DNA from: Laguncularia racemosa
Lineage: Eukaryota; Streptophyta; Magnoliopsida; Myrtales; Combretaceae
Length of the DNA: 64,000 bases
Direction of reading: 5' to 3'
Assembly (NCBI GenBank): GCA_037954665.1
Contig: JBBMOL010000021.1
Coordinates: 1,984,001-2,048,000 of the forward strand
In this document: piece after piece, positions 24,239 to 33,929 of the stretch
How the letters are laid out: each line of letters starts with the position of its first letter
Position numbering within the stretch: position 1 is the stretch's first letter
Translations under genes and position numbers: made by a program
The notes under the pieces: model-generated
Databases searched by the model: none
What the model was told of the DNA's origin: nothing
Seen by the model: the letters and a program-made list of their open reading frames with translations, nothing else

Positions 24239-27200
24239 GATCCTTATAAATCCTATTGACCTTTTTTTTTCTTTTGTCTCTCACATAACCCTAAAGCTTC
24301 ATTGTGTGAATCTATAGAGAAAGAGACAATGTGTGAATCCATATAAAAGGAGACAACATTTTCCCACCAATAGCTTATCAAATTAAGGAAAGTATATAAA
24401 TCAACAATTGTGAATTATGATTTAAGTATGTACATGGTAGTGTAGGGAATTAATGTATTGAGGTTTATAGATCTATATCAATCCGCGATACATAAGGGAC
24501 GCAACAAGCGATTCACTTATCACGATTACAAATTAGGTCAATTAAGTGTATCTATTAGTTATGAATTTTATGTTAGATGGATCAGTTACGTTAAATTGAA
24601 TAGAAATTGAGTTGATGGATTGATTTACGAGGTGTACAGTGAGATACACGACCCCCCAACACGACTGTATTGGAACTGTGTTAAAAACTAAAAGTGAACT
24701 GAGAAATATATAGCCTCCCAACACGATCGTGTTGAAAATGAAAGGTGAACAAAGAGATACATGACCGTGTTGAGACCATGTTGAAAAAAAAATTCAACAA
24801 GACCTATCAACACAATCATGTTGAGGACTTGTTGATGAATAGTGAACAAAGAGATACATAACTATGTTGAAGGTTATGTTGAAAAAAAAAAAACATAATG
24901 ACTTAGTGAATAAAGAGAGATATACGCCCATGTTGAAAAAATAAATAAATAAACAACTTAGTGAATAGAGAGAGGTACATGATTGTATTAAGACCATGTT
25001 AAAAAACGAAGGGGGGGGGGGGGTGGTAACAAAATGACCATTGTCACGCCTTAAAAGGAGCTTAGAAGTTTCCACTAAGAATTATCATCGTATATGTGCA
25101 CCCGTCACATGATAATTGTCTTACAAGTCAAAGATCGTAAAACTCTAAATAATTAATTACCTTAACGGGCTAATCATAGTACATATAGTTATATAATAAA
25201 ACATAACTATGGATTATGTACCCCACAGTCAGTTATGATCATAGAGAATCGGTATCCCTTACCAACCAGTAAAATGGAATAAATCATAAGTTTCATAACT
25301 TTCAAAATTTACATTAGGGTCCTAAGATAACATTTCATCTAAATAGTCTATCTTTCGCAATTCTTACTTTAGCGTCCTTGTCTTCCAAAAACTCTTAACA
25401 CTTCACATCTTATCCTATCCTAAGCTTTCGTAATCGCTACCTACAAAAGGGTCTGTAGAGGGGTGAGCACACTATGACTCAATGAATGAGAGGGTAATAC
25501 TTTCAATGCTACATATGCACAAGCAATTTCAAATCAAGTTATTAAATCATATGCTATACATGAACAACCATATAAATGCAGTATCTCACGTGGTCTTCCG
25601 GTAATCAACATGAAGTCTAGGGTTTACGCCCCCCTTGACCTTGGGTTAGGGATTTCAAAACCACCATTAGTGCCCGAGTCTTACACATAATTTAATTATT
25701 TTTATCGCTTTATTATATTTGTGTTTTAGCTTTAATGATATAGGCTCAGGTGCCTCAATACATCGAGCATTACACCCTCAAGAGACAGGTCGAACTCAGA
25801 ATCGTCAAAGCGCGACAATCCCCTAATCACTTAGTTCGCACTTAGCAAAACAACAATCCTTTGATCACTTTCGGCGCGTCTTGTAGCAATGATGGCCTTT
25901 AATCTCATGCATTGTCTCATGTAAATGCATGTTAAGTTTTAATCGAGTCTACTTCTTTAATTAATTGATTTGAGGTGACTAAATAATATACAGTCGCAAC
26001 CAATTCCCATTCAAGGTAATAAGGAAAACTACCAAGCATTAAAGACTACTAATCCATGAACAATCAATAAGAACCCAGTGAAGTTGCATAAACAAATCCA
26101 CTACATCTCATTTTCACATTTACCACAACAAGAAGAGATCATGCATTTCACATCACAAAATAAATAAGGAAACTAGACCAAATGGATAAAAACAATCAAG
26201 CTATACTCAAGATTTTAGTTAACTTTATACCTCTATGCCATTTGACTTAAATGTCAAATCAACCACTCAGGATTGATTTACAATTATTATTCCTTGATTC
26301 CTCTATGTTATCGCACCTCTCAAGTGCTCAGTTATATACACATTTAGGGTCAACAAAGTAGCCACATATATATCCCTCCCAAGTCCTTAAATACCTATGT
26401 ATAATACACACACACACACACACACACACATATATGTTTATAAATGTAGCTTTAACTAAAAAACAATTTACTAGACACCTCCCTTCACTTACTTAAGAGG
26501 GGCAAGAAAATATAATTGTTAAGTTGCAAAGTAGAAAGTTGCACTTATGATTTGTATAGTTATATGCATGAGTGTATTCTATAGATATAATAGGAAAATA
26601 ACTTTGTGTAAGCATATATACATATTCAGAAGTAGATTATGATATATATGTATAATGATATATATATATAATCTATTCCAGCTATGCATACCTACTCGGT
26701 AGCTATAGAGGGAAAAGTTAGGTTTATATAGTTTGGTTTAGTTTGAAGAAAACAATTTTGAATTGTGGTATTAGGCCTATAGTAATAGCACTAGTAAGAT
26801 GGTGCGAAGTGCTATCGTTATGATAGTGATATCTAAACCCTAAGTCCAATTTATCATCTACATCATTAAAACAGTGTTCATCTATAACTTATCTCATTAC
26901 CAATTTCTTCGTAACTTCTTTTCTAAACTCATTTAACCCCACTATATAACTCAAAATTAATAAAATCACATCCAATTGCAACTACAACCAAGCAAATGAA
27001 TTCACATACATAGCATATCAACACATAACACAACATTGTAGCATATCATTGAGTTTCCCACTAACCTGTTTAAGGTTGTCATAGTTCTAACTGGAATCGA
27101 GTGATTCCAGTGGGTAATCTTTTTACTTTCATCTTGAAATCAGTGTCCTTCTGCAATGCTTTCTCAACCAAATCATAGAAGCAGCATCTCCACTTGACTT

Positions 27201-28500
27201 TGGTAGTTTCCTAGCACCTCAAGTTGTTATAATCGACTGTCTGCTTTTTTTGTGTAGAAGTCGAGTAATGGAATGTCTTCGACTTGCCAAATTCGGAATT
27301 CCTTCTTCCACGTAGGTAAGATACCTTGGGAAGGATAACTAAAGGTTTTGCATTAGGGTATTTGGCCAAGAATGATCTTCCTCAACATCCTTTGAACATT
27401 CCGCTGTGAAATTCATTTCATTTCAAATATTCCTCAGGCCATCATCTCAGATGTTGCTCAAATCATTCCCTTCACCATCTACACCGACATAAATGCCTCT
27501 CCTTTACATGAAGTATCTTTAAACCTTTTGTTTATCAATTGTCTCTAATATCTTCCAACGAGCTACTTGTAGGGCAACCCATAGGATTAGTAGTCATTAA
27601 AGGTTTTGTATCATCTTCTTTCTTCTCTCCTTTGCTGACATCTCCACCTATAGGGTTTCCTGTCTTTCTTATTGGTTTTCGTCCTCACTCACGCTTCCAT
27701 TACCATACATACACCAGCCACTCTTTATACACATACATGCCCACCTCTATTGTAATAATGTCATACGCACTCGTACACATAAGTTTTACTTACACACATA
27801 CACAAGATCAATACTCTCTTGTCTTTATTTTCTAACTTTTCTCCTCTTTTCCTCACCCCTCTTCCGTCTTCAATTTTCTCCTCCTCCTTCTTCCAACCTT
27901 TCCTCTTCCATTTTCCTTTTCTTCTTCCCTTTCTACTTCATATCTCTTACTTATTGAACCCCACTTACACACCTTACACATACACCACACATATACACTA
28001 GCACATTCTCACCCATACACATACATGCACATTCCGCACACACCACATACATACACCAACACAATTAGGGCCGGTAATGCGGGCCAAATGGGCCGGCCCG
28101 CCCCGACCCGCACCTGCCCGCGGGTCGTTGCGGGCTGGCCCGCAAGTCTGGCGGGTCAGGAAAGTCTGCCCGCCCCGCCCCGCGGGCCATGCGGGCTAGC
28201 CCGCGGACCCGCAATTTTTTTTTTTTAATGTAAAACAGGCCGCGATAGCCTTCTTCAGCGACGATGGCAGTGCCGTCACTTCAGTCGACATCGGCATCGT
28301 CAGTCACGGTCCTCGCGGGTCGCGGTCGTGCTGCACAGTAGTCGCCAGTCGCCAGTCGTCAGTCGTCGGTCGCGGTCACGGTCACGGTCGCAGGTCCTCC
28401 GTCCTCAGTCGTGGGTCGCGGTTGCGGTCACCGTCGCAAGTCCTCAGTTCAAGGGAAGTGCTGCGCTTTTCACTCGTTACCACTAAACGACGAAGCCAGG

Positions 28501-28546
28501 AGCGGAAGGAGGGACTTGAACCCTCAACCTCAGCCTTGGCAAGGCT
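28501..28546 (-). pseudogene. trnG: 3' part of plant mitochondrial tRNA-Gly(GCC)
   Basis: On the minus strand the 46 bases begin AGCCTTGCCAAGGCT (anticodon stem-loop with GCC anticodon), continue through GAGGGTTCAAGTCCCTC (T arm), and end CTTCCGCT (acceptor 3' strand). From memory this equals the 3' two thirds of plant mitochondrial trnG-GCC. The 5' acceptor strand and D arm are absent upstream, so it is not a functional tRNA. The sequence beyond the acceptor end (to about 28455) contains TTTAGTGGTAACGAGTG, which looks D-arm-like and may be flanking mitochondrial sequence or another tRNA scrap. Confidence 0.8.
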
Positions 28547-28642
28547 GCTGTAGCGATCCGCAGATGTCTTCATCGGTCACGGTCCTCGCGGGTCGCAGTC
28601 GTGCTGCACAGTAGTCACCAGTTGTCAGTCGTCGGTCGTGGT

Positions 28643-28672
28643 CGAACCCTCAACCTCAGCCTTGGCAAGGCT
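28643..28672 (-). pseudogene. Second, shorter copy of the tRNA-Gly fragment
   Basis: Repeats the anticodon arm and part of the T arm of the fragment at 28501-28546. The following sequence (GCTGTAGCGATCCGCAGATG) is also shared, so the piece was duplicated inside the hAT element together with its neighbour. Confidence 0.75.
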
Positions 28673-29299
28673 GCTGTAGCGATCCGCAGATGTCTTCATC
28701 GGTTGCGGTCCTCGTGGGTCACGGCCGTGCTGCACAGTATTCACCAGTCGTCAGTCGTTGGTCGCGGTCATGTTGCACAGCAGTCGCCAGTCGTCGATTG
28801 CGGTCACGGTCACGTCGCAGCAGGTCCTCAGTCCTCAGTCGCGATCCTCGCGGGTTGCAGTCGGCGGCGGCGGTGCAGGGCATGGCAGCTCGTCATGTCG
28901 TCCTCGTCATGTCCAGGTCCAGCAGGTCCGACGTCCGCTCCAGCCGGCAGCCGTTGCACCTGTGCAGAACTGCAGAAGTTCAGGCGGGTTGGCCCGCCGC
29001 CCGCGGGGATTGCCCGCCCCGCCCCGCGGGTCAAGCGGGCGCGGGCCAAAATGGCCCGCACCCCTACGGGTCAAATTTTTTTTGCCCGCCCCGCATATTT
29101 TTGCGGGTGGGGCGGGTCAGCCCGCAGACTCGCCCCGCAATTCCCACCCCTAAACACAATCCTTTCCATACACATACACACTCGGCACACACCACGCACA
29201 CACCTACATATACATACACACAACTATACTATACATATAATTAAATGCACACACAACTACACTTTGCAATCCCCTTTTCCCCTCAAGTCCACATGCACA

Positions 29300-29690
29300 C
29301 ACACACACACACCACTAGCACATACATACACACATACTCGACACACGCCTCACACCACCAACATGCACATATACACATACTCTGCATACACCTCACACCA
29401 CTGACACTCACATACACACATATTCCGCACACACCACACACTACCAGCACGTACATACGCACTTACTCCATACACACTACACACCACCAGCGCATACATA
29501 CACACGCTCACACACACACCACATACACTTACTCATACACATACACACATACCTGCACACACCACACATCACACACCTCTAGCACCTACATACACCCATA
29601 TTCTGCATACACCACACACCATTGGCACATACATACACCTTCTCATACACATACACACATACCCGCATACACCACACACCACCTACTCGT
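29300..29690. repeat. CA-rich minisatellite, period about 44 bp
   Basis: Units of the type CACACCACCAGCACATACAT followed by a CACACATACTC-like spacer recur at about 29311, 29354, 29397, 29442 and 29483 and continue more loosely to about 29690. Related CA-rich sequence on the other side of the hAT element (27690-28050) shows that one array was split by the hAT insertion. Confidence 0.75.
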
Positions 29691-29744
29691 ACACATTTAT
29701 CTTGCTCCTTCTCCCCCTTTCCTCCCTTCTTTCCTCCTCTAGAA

Positions 29745-30150
29745 CACTACTGCTACGGTTGTCGACGGTCACTATTGCTATTCCTGTTGTGATTGCCATT
29801 GCTGACATCATCGAGGTTGTCGTTGATGCTGTTGTTGCGGTCGTGGTTATCGCCATTGCTGCAATTAATGTTGCCGCTATTGTTGTGGTCGTAGTTTTCG
29901 CCGATACTGCGGTTGATGTTGCCGTTGTTGTGGTTGTTGTCATTGTGGTCATTGTTGTGTGCGATTGTCTGAGATGGAAAAGAAGAGAAATGAGAAGGGA
30001 AGAGAGAGCGATGGGGGCGAATGAAGGGGAGGTGCGGGATAGGGGAAGGGCAGGAGAGGAAGACATGACTAGGGAAGGAGAAGAAGAAGAAGAGAAGAAG
30101 AAGAAGAACGAAAGGAAAAAAGAAAAGAAAAGGGAAGAGAGAAGGGACAG
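29745..30150. repeat. GTT/GCC triplet-like tract followed by a GA-rich purine tract
   Basis: 29745-29960 is built of GTT, GTC, GCT and GTG triplets and gives a Val/Ala-only frame. 29965-30150 is almost purely purine (GAAGAAG, GGAGAGG). Both are low-complexity and lie within the reversed LTR. Confidence 0.7.
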
Positions 30151-31499
30151 GGACGGACTGCTGTTCTTGCTATCGCTACTGTGCCTGTTGCTGCTGTTAA
30201 GAGAGAAGGTTGGACAGGACGCATATGTGATGTTTTTTTTTTTTTTAATATTTAGTTATGTATATATATTTAGATATTATATTATAATTATATTTTATAT
30301 TATAATTATTTTGATTTTTTAAATATTACGCACGCGTACACTGATATATTTAAATTTTATATTTTTAGCATTTTATTACGAAAATTTACATTTAAGCTAA
30401 TTTGATTATTCTGGACATAAATATTTACTCTAAATTTTCATTTAAAATTCCTAGATCTATAATTTCAATTAACTTCATTATTTAACCCAATATTGTTCAT
30501 GATTTATGTTTTGATGAACTTATTCTTTAAATTGCACGAGCTATAATTAGGACTTATAATTATTTATATTTTTATTCATTTTCTAGATGCTTATACACAT
30601 GTATTTTTTGATTAATTCATTTCCTAAATTTACTTAGTAATATATTTCATATAATTTGAAATTCTACACTTGCTATCCGTTTCCTTTGCATAAGATTATT
30701 CTTTCCAATTATTTTAAATATCTATTTCTCATCTTTTGTCATACTTATCAAATGGATCTCATGCCTTCCTCATCTTTCTATTTTTTTAAAGCGTATTATT
30801 AATTTTCATAAGTTTTTGGTTATTCGTAAATTATTAAAATAATATTAATGTATCACTATGTTTTAAATTTTTCGTCATAAATTCTTCAAAGTTTTTAGTA
30901 TTACAAAATTGTCATTCTTGCTACCCCAACCTAGAAGTATTTATTATTTTTCTTATTTTCTTTAATTTTTATATAGTCTTTTAGAAATTTTTAGGACATG
31001 ACAACCATGTTGAAAAATATATATATATATATGGCCTTTAGCACGGTCGTGTACTATCTCGCACTCAACTACATGGCTCCTAGCATAACCATGTTGAGTT
31101 GAAATGCGTTTAGTATCCTTTTGATATTTATAAGAATACAATTCTAAAGTCAAACCATTTGGATCATGTATAGGTTTGAAAGAATTGTGAAGCTAGAAAA
31201 GTATAAAACAAATCAAGTTTTGCAAAGTCAGGTATGTGTATATCATGTTTGTTGCTTGTGCTTGATAAATTAGACTTTTGTGTGTGGGTTTAATAATATT
31301 GTAAATGAACCGGATTGAGTATGCATGTGATTGTGAATTGTTGGGTCTAAGAAACTGAGTGTAGGTCGGAGTTCTTGGAGTGGCACCCCGATGATCAGTA
31401 TGTGACGTTGTCCCTAGTGGAGTCGTATACCTAAATGATTCGGGTCTTATGTGAAAGGTTGTGATGTGGAAAGTTGTGACGTGTATTATAAAAGTGGTA

Positions 31500-31745
31500 G
31501 TGTGTGGACTCATGGACTCATGGACAATGGGGAGTACCCATTGTTATACATATATATATTATTATTATATATGGTTGTGAAAGGTTGATGTGCAGGGACT
31601 AATGGACTCATGGATAGTGGGGAGTACCCACTATCATATATATATAATTTTTATGTATAGTTGTAGAAGGTAAATGTGCGAGGACTCATGAACTCATGGA
31701 CAGTAGGGAGTACTCACTATCATATATATATATTATTGTTATGTA
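31500..31745. repeat. Tandem unit of about 110 bp in the 5' LTR, three copies
   Basis: Each unit contains GACTCATGGAC(T/A)(C/G)ATGG-like words, then GGGGAGTACCCACTATC-like words, then a (TA)n run. Copies start near 31504, 31598 and 31682. The 3' LTR has only two comparable copies (38756-38885), which accounts for most of the length difference between the LTRs. Confidence 0.8.
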
Positions 31746-32423
31746 TGGTAAGAGAGTCATGGACAAAAGATTACCTTTGTCATATATATATATGTATGTA
31801 TGTATATATTGTTTGTGGATAGATTGTTAAAGGATGTTTAGGAATGTTATGTGTAAAGATATTTATGTTGTGATTATGTATCAACTAAAGATTGTGAAAG
31901 ATAAATAAAATTGTGAATGAATATTATGGTGCATTTTGCATGTGTTACTATTTCTAGCATGGCATGTGTGTGTGTGTGTGTAAGTATGCATTGTATTGGG
32001 CGTTAGCTTACCCCTCATGAGAAATTTTTTTAGTTATAGATGCTACTAGAGAGATTATAGGATATGTTGAAAACTTGGGGGAATCAGCTCAAGATCAGAA
32101 TAATGAAGAGAATGTAGAATATGTCTATTACGATGACTAGTAGATAGACTAAGGAAAGACATGTTAGATTTTTATTTAATCATTTTGGGAATTTTTATTG
32201 TAAGTGATTGTTAGTTGCTTCCACTGTTTAAATTGAGAAGATTATTGATGACTTATTGTTGAGGATGAGAAATTTCATTAATCTTTGTTATGTAGTAAAT
32301 GATTTATGACTATCATCAAGAGTATTTGAAGAATATTAGTGATTGATCTTTTGCGTGTCTTTAAGAAAGGAGGACACATGACGGGTCGTAACTCACTCGG
32401 GTTTCGGGGTGTTACAGCTTAGG

Positions 32424-32436
32424 TGGTATCAGAGCC
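32424..32436 (+). other. Primer-binding site of the chromovirus (initiator Met-tRNA)
   Basis: TGGTATCAGAGCC lies 7 bp after the end of the 5' LTR and is complementary to the 3' end of plant initiator Met-tRNA. Confidence 0.93.
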
Positions 32437-32730
32437 AAGGTTGGTGGATCTCTAAATAGTTTAGGTTTGATGAACATTAGAATTAAGTGAAGATCAATAA
32501 TGTAAGTTTTATCCAATAGAAAGTAAGTCATGATCTTTGAATGAATTAGGTATTGGATTTATAGGATAAAGATATATATTGAGAGTGGTTAGAAAATGAG
32601 ACTAATATTACTGATTTGTGAACCCCTTCAATAATATTAAAAAAAAATGTCATGTTTAAATTTTTTTATACTCTGAGGAATGTATATATATTCATATATC
32701 ATTCATCACTATTATATTTTGTTTTGTAGA

Positions 32731-33900
32731 ATACCTAAGAGAATTTCAGGTTTAGGATCATCTTCAGGAGTTAGAGGTGATGCTCCTAATAACATAATGC
32801 CCCGTAGAGATCTTCATTAGGGATAAGGAGGGAATGAGGTGAATGCTGCACAAATGCTAGAGGCTATCAATACTCTAGTAGGAGTAATGGCATAGCAACA
32901 GCAATAGATATAAGACATGCAAGTACTAACATGAGACAAGCCCAAATGATGGGAGAGATTAGAGAGAGACCAATTGGAGAAATGGGTCTGGACCATTTTA
33001 TTAGAATGGCTAGGGAATTTAAGCCTAAGGTTGACGATCCATTGGATGCTAAACAGGGGATCAATGAACTGGAAAAGACTTTTGAAGTGTTGGGAACACT
33101 TGAAGATAAAAAGGTGAAATATGCTGTGTATTTATTGAGAGGCTCAGCTTCTGAATGGTGTTCAAGTGTTTCCAGACTCACCATAGGGGTGATCACTTGG
33201 GATAGGTTTAAGGAAATGTTGTATGAGTAGTATTTCTCAACCACCATTAAGGACAAAATGCAAGCATCATACTACAGTTGTTTCTAGGGAAAGAGATCAG
33301 TAAATGAATATGAGACAAAACTCAACCGTTTGATGAAGTTCATGCCACTTGCATTTAGAGCTGACGAGAAGTCCATAGTGCATCGATTTATGTTAGGATT
33401 AGAGCCCACATTGCAGCATGAGGTAGTTTCCTTCCAATCGAAAACCTACTCGGAAGCTGTAAACAAGGCAAAACTTTTATAACAGAGTCATAAGAGAATT
33501 GATGAGATGAGAATGTTAAGAACAAGAGTGGTATTGGGAAAAAGACCCATTCAGAATATTATCACTCAAGATAAAGGCAAAAGGCCTCACACAGTGTAGA
33601 CCAGATCTAAGGTCATAGTAACACCCTCCTCTTAAGAAAAAACCTTATATGTGGGACAAGGTAACAAGTGTGGAAGATGTTATGGGCCACATGAGCTAAA
33701 CCAATGCAAATGGCCCGAGGGTGCCTGTTTCTCATGTAGGAAGATGGGATATAGCAGCAAAACCTATTGGGAGAGGTCAATCCCATTGACATTTTGCTTA
33801 TTCTGCAAATAGAGGGGTCACAGGATGGTGGATTGCCTAGAAAATGCAAAACAAAATGTACAACTAGCCTTGGTAGCAAGAAACTAGATTGGTACTAATA
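32731..33900 (+). pseudogene. Chromovirus gag, broken
   Basis: The frame opens IPKRISGLGSSS (ATG changed to ATA). After stops it continues with the Retrotrans_gag core: GLDHFIRMAREFKPK, DAKQGINELEKTFEVL, KVKYAVYLLRGSASEW, then SVNEYETKLNRLMKFMPL and KSIVHRFMLGLEP. Two CCHC-type zinc knuckles follow at about 33655-33840 (CFSCRKMGYSSKTYW, with the His and last Cys lost; and CLFCK-stop-RGHRMVDC). It would form the particle shell that packages element RNA. At least eight stops, including TAG/TGA/TAA at expected Gln and Trp codons, abolish it. Confidence 0.9.
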
Positions 33901-33929
33901 ATGGTAGACCTCAATAGGCAAGGCCAAGA

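Larger units (their letters stand above)
28066..29152. mobile_element. GC-rich non-autonomous hAT element carrying a mitochondrial tRNA piece
   Basis: Flanked by the perfect 8-bp duplication AACACAAT (28058-28065 and 29153-29160). The left end is TAGGGCCGGTAATGCGGG; the right end read inward is TAGGGGTGGGAATTGCGGG. This is typical of hAT (Ac-like) elements. It is strikingly GC-rich against its AT-rich setting, with GCGGGC/CCCGCC subterminal words at both ends and an interior of repeated CGCGGTC, CAGTCGTC and GGTCCTCGCGGGTC units. No transposase is encoded. The long overlapping open frames here come from base composition. A fragment of mitochondrial trnG lies inside. Confidence 0.9.
25042..31003 (-). 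mobile_element. Large LTR, probably a solo LTR, nested in the chromovirus 5' LTR
   Basis: Starts TGTCACGCC and ends GGACATGACA (short inverted ends TGTCA/TGACA), with the perfect 5-bp duplication ACCAT at 25037-25041 and 31004-31008. Without its own hAT insertion it is 4,867 bp. No internal second LTR, primer site or coding domain was seen, so a solo LTR is the simplest reading; a decayed non-autonomous element is the alternative. A GCTCACCCCTC motif followed by a pyrimidine-TGTAG motif, shared with other LTRs here, reads on the minus strand at 25441-25475, so the LTR is reversed. It contains (CA)n at about 26408-26430, CA-rich minisatellites, and triplet and GA tracts. Confidence 0.8.
23443..32416 (+). 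repeat. 5' LTR of the chromovirus, interrupted
   Basis: Real LTR segments are 23443-23487, 24191-25041 and 31009-32416; the rest is inserted DNA. It begins CGTAAATATTTG (the TG mutated to CG; the 3' LTR has TGTAAATACAC) and ends CGGGGTGTTACA. Each segment aligns to the 3' LTR at 37383-39561. Confidence 0.9.

Noticed and set aside
28501..28546. Functional tRNA-Gly gene
   Set aside because: The 5' acceptor strand and D arm are missing upstream of the anticodon arm, and it sits within a transposon.
28601..29404. 267-codon open frame and its overlapping companions
   Set aside because: They lie in the GC-rich hAT element and run on into a CA-rich minisatellite. All frames are open on both strands because of composition, and no domain is recognisable.
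29300..29690. CRISPR-like spaced repeats
   Set aside because: The period is regular but there are no distinct spacers; it is a plant minisatellite inside an LTR.
29245..29742. 165-codon Thr/His-rich frame
   Set aside because: A translation of the CA-rich minisatellite within a reversed LTR.
29702..30322. 206-codon Val/Ala then Glu/Lys-rich frame
   Set aside because: Product of GTT/GCC triplet and GA tracts; no gene structure.
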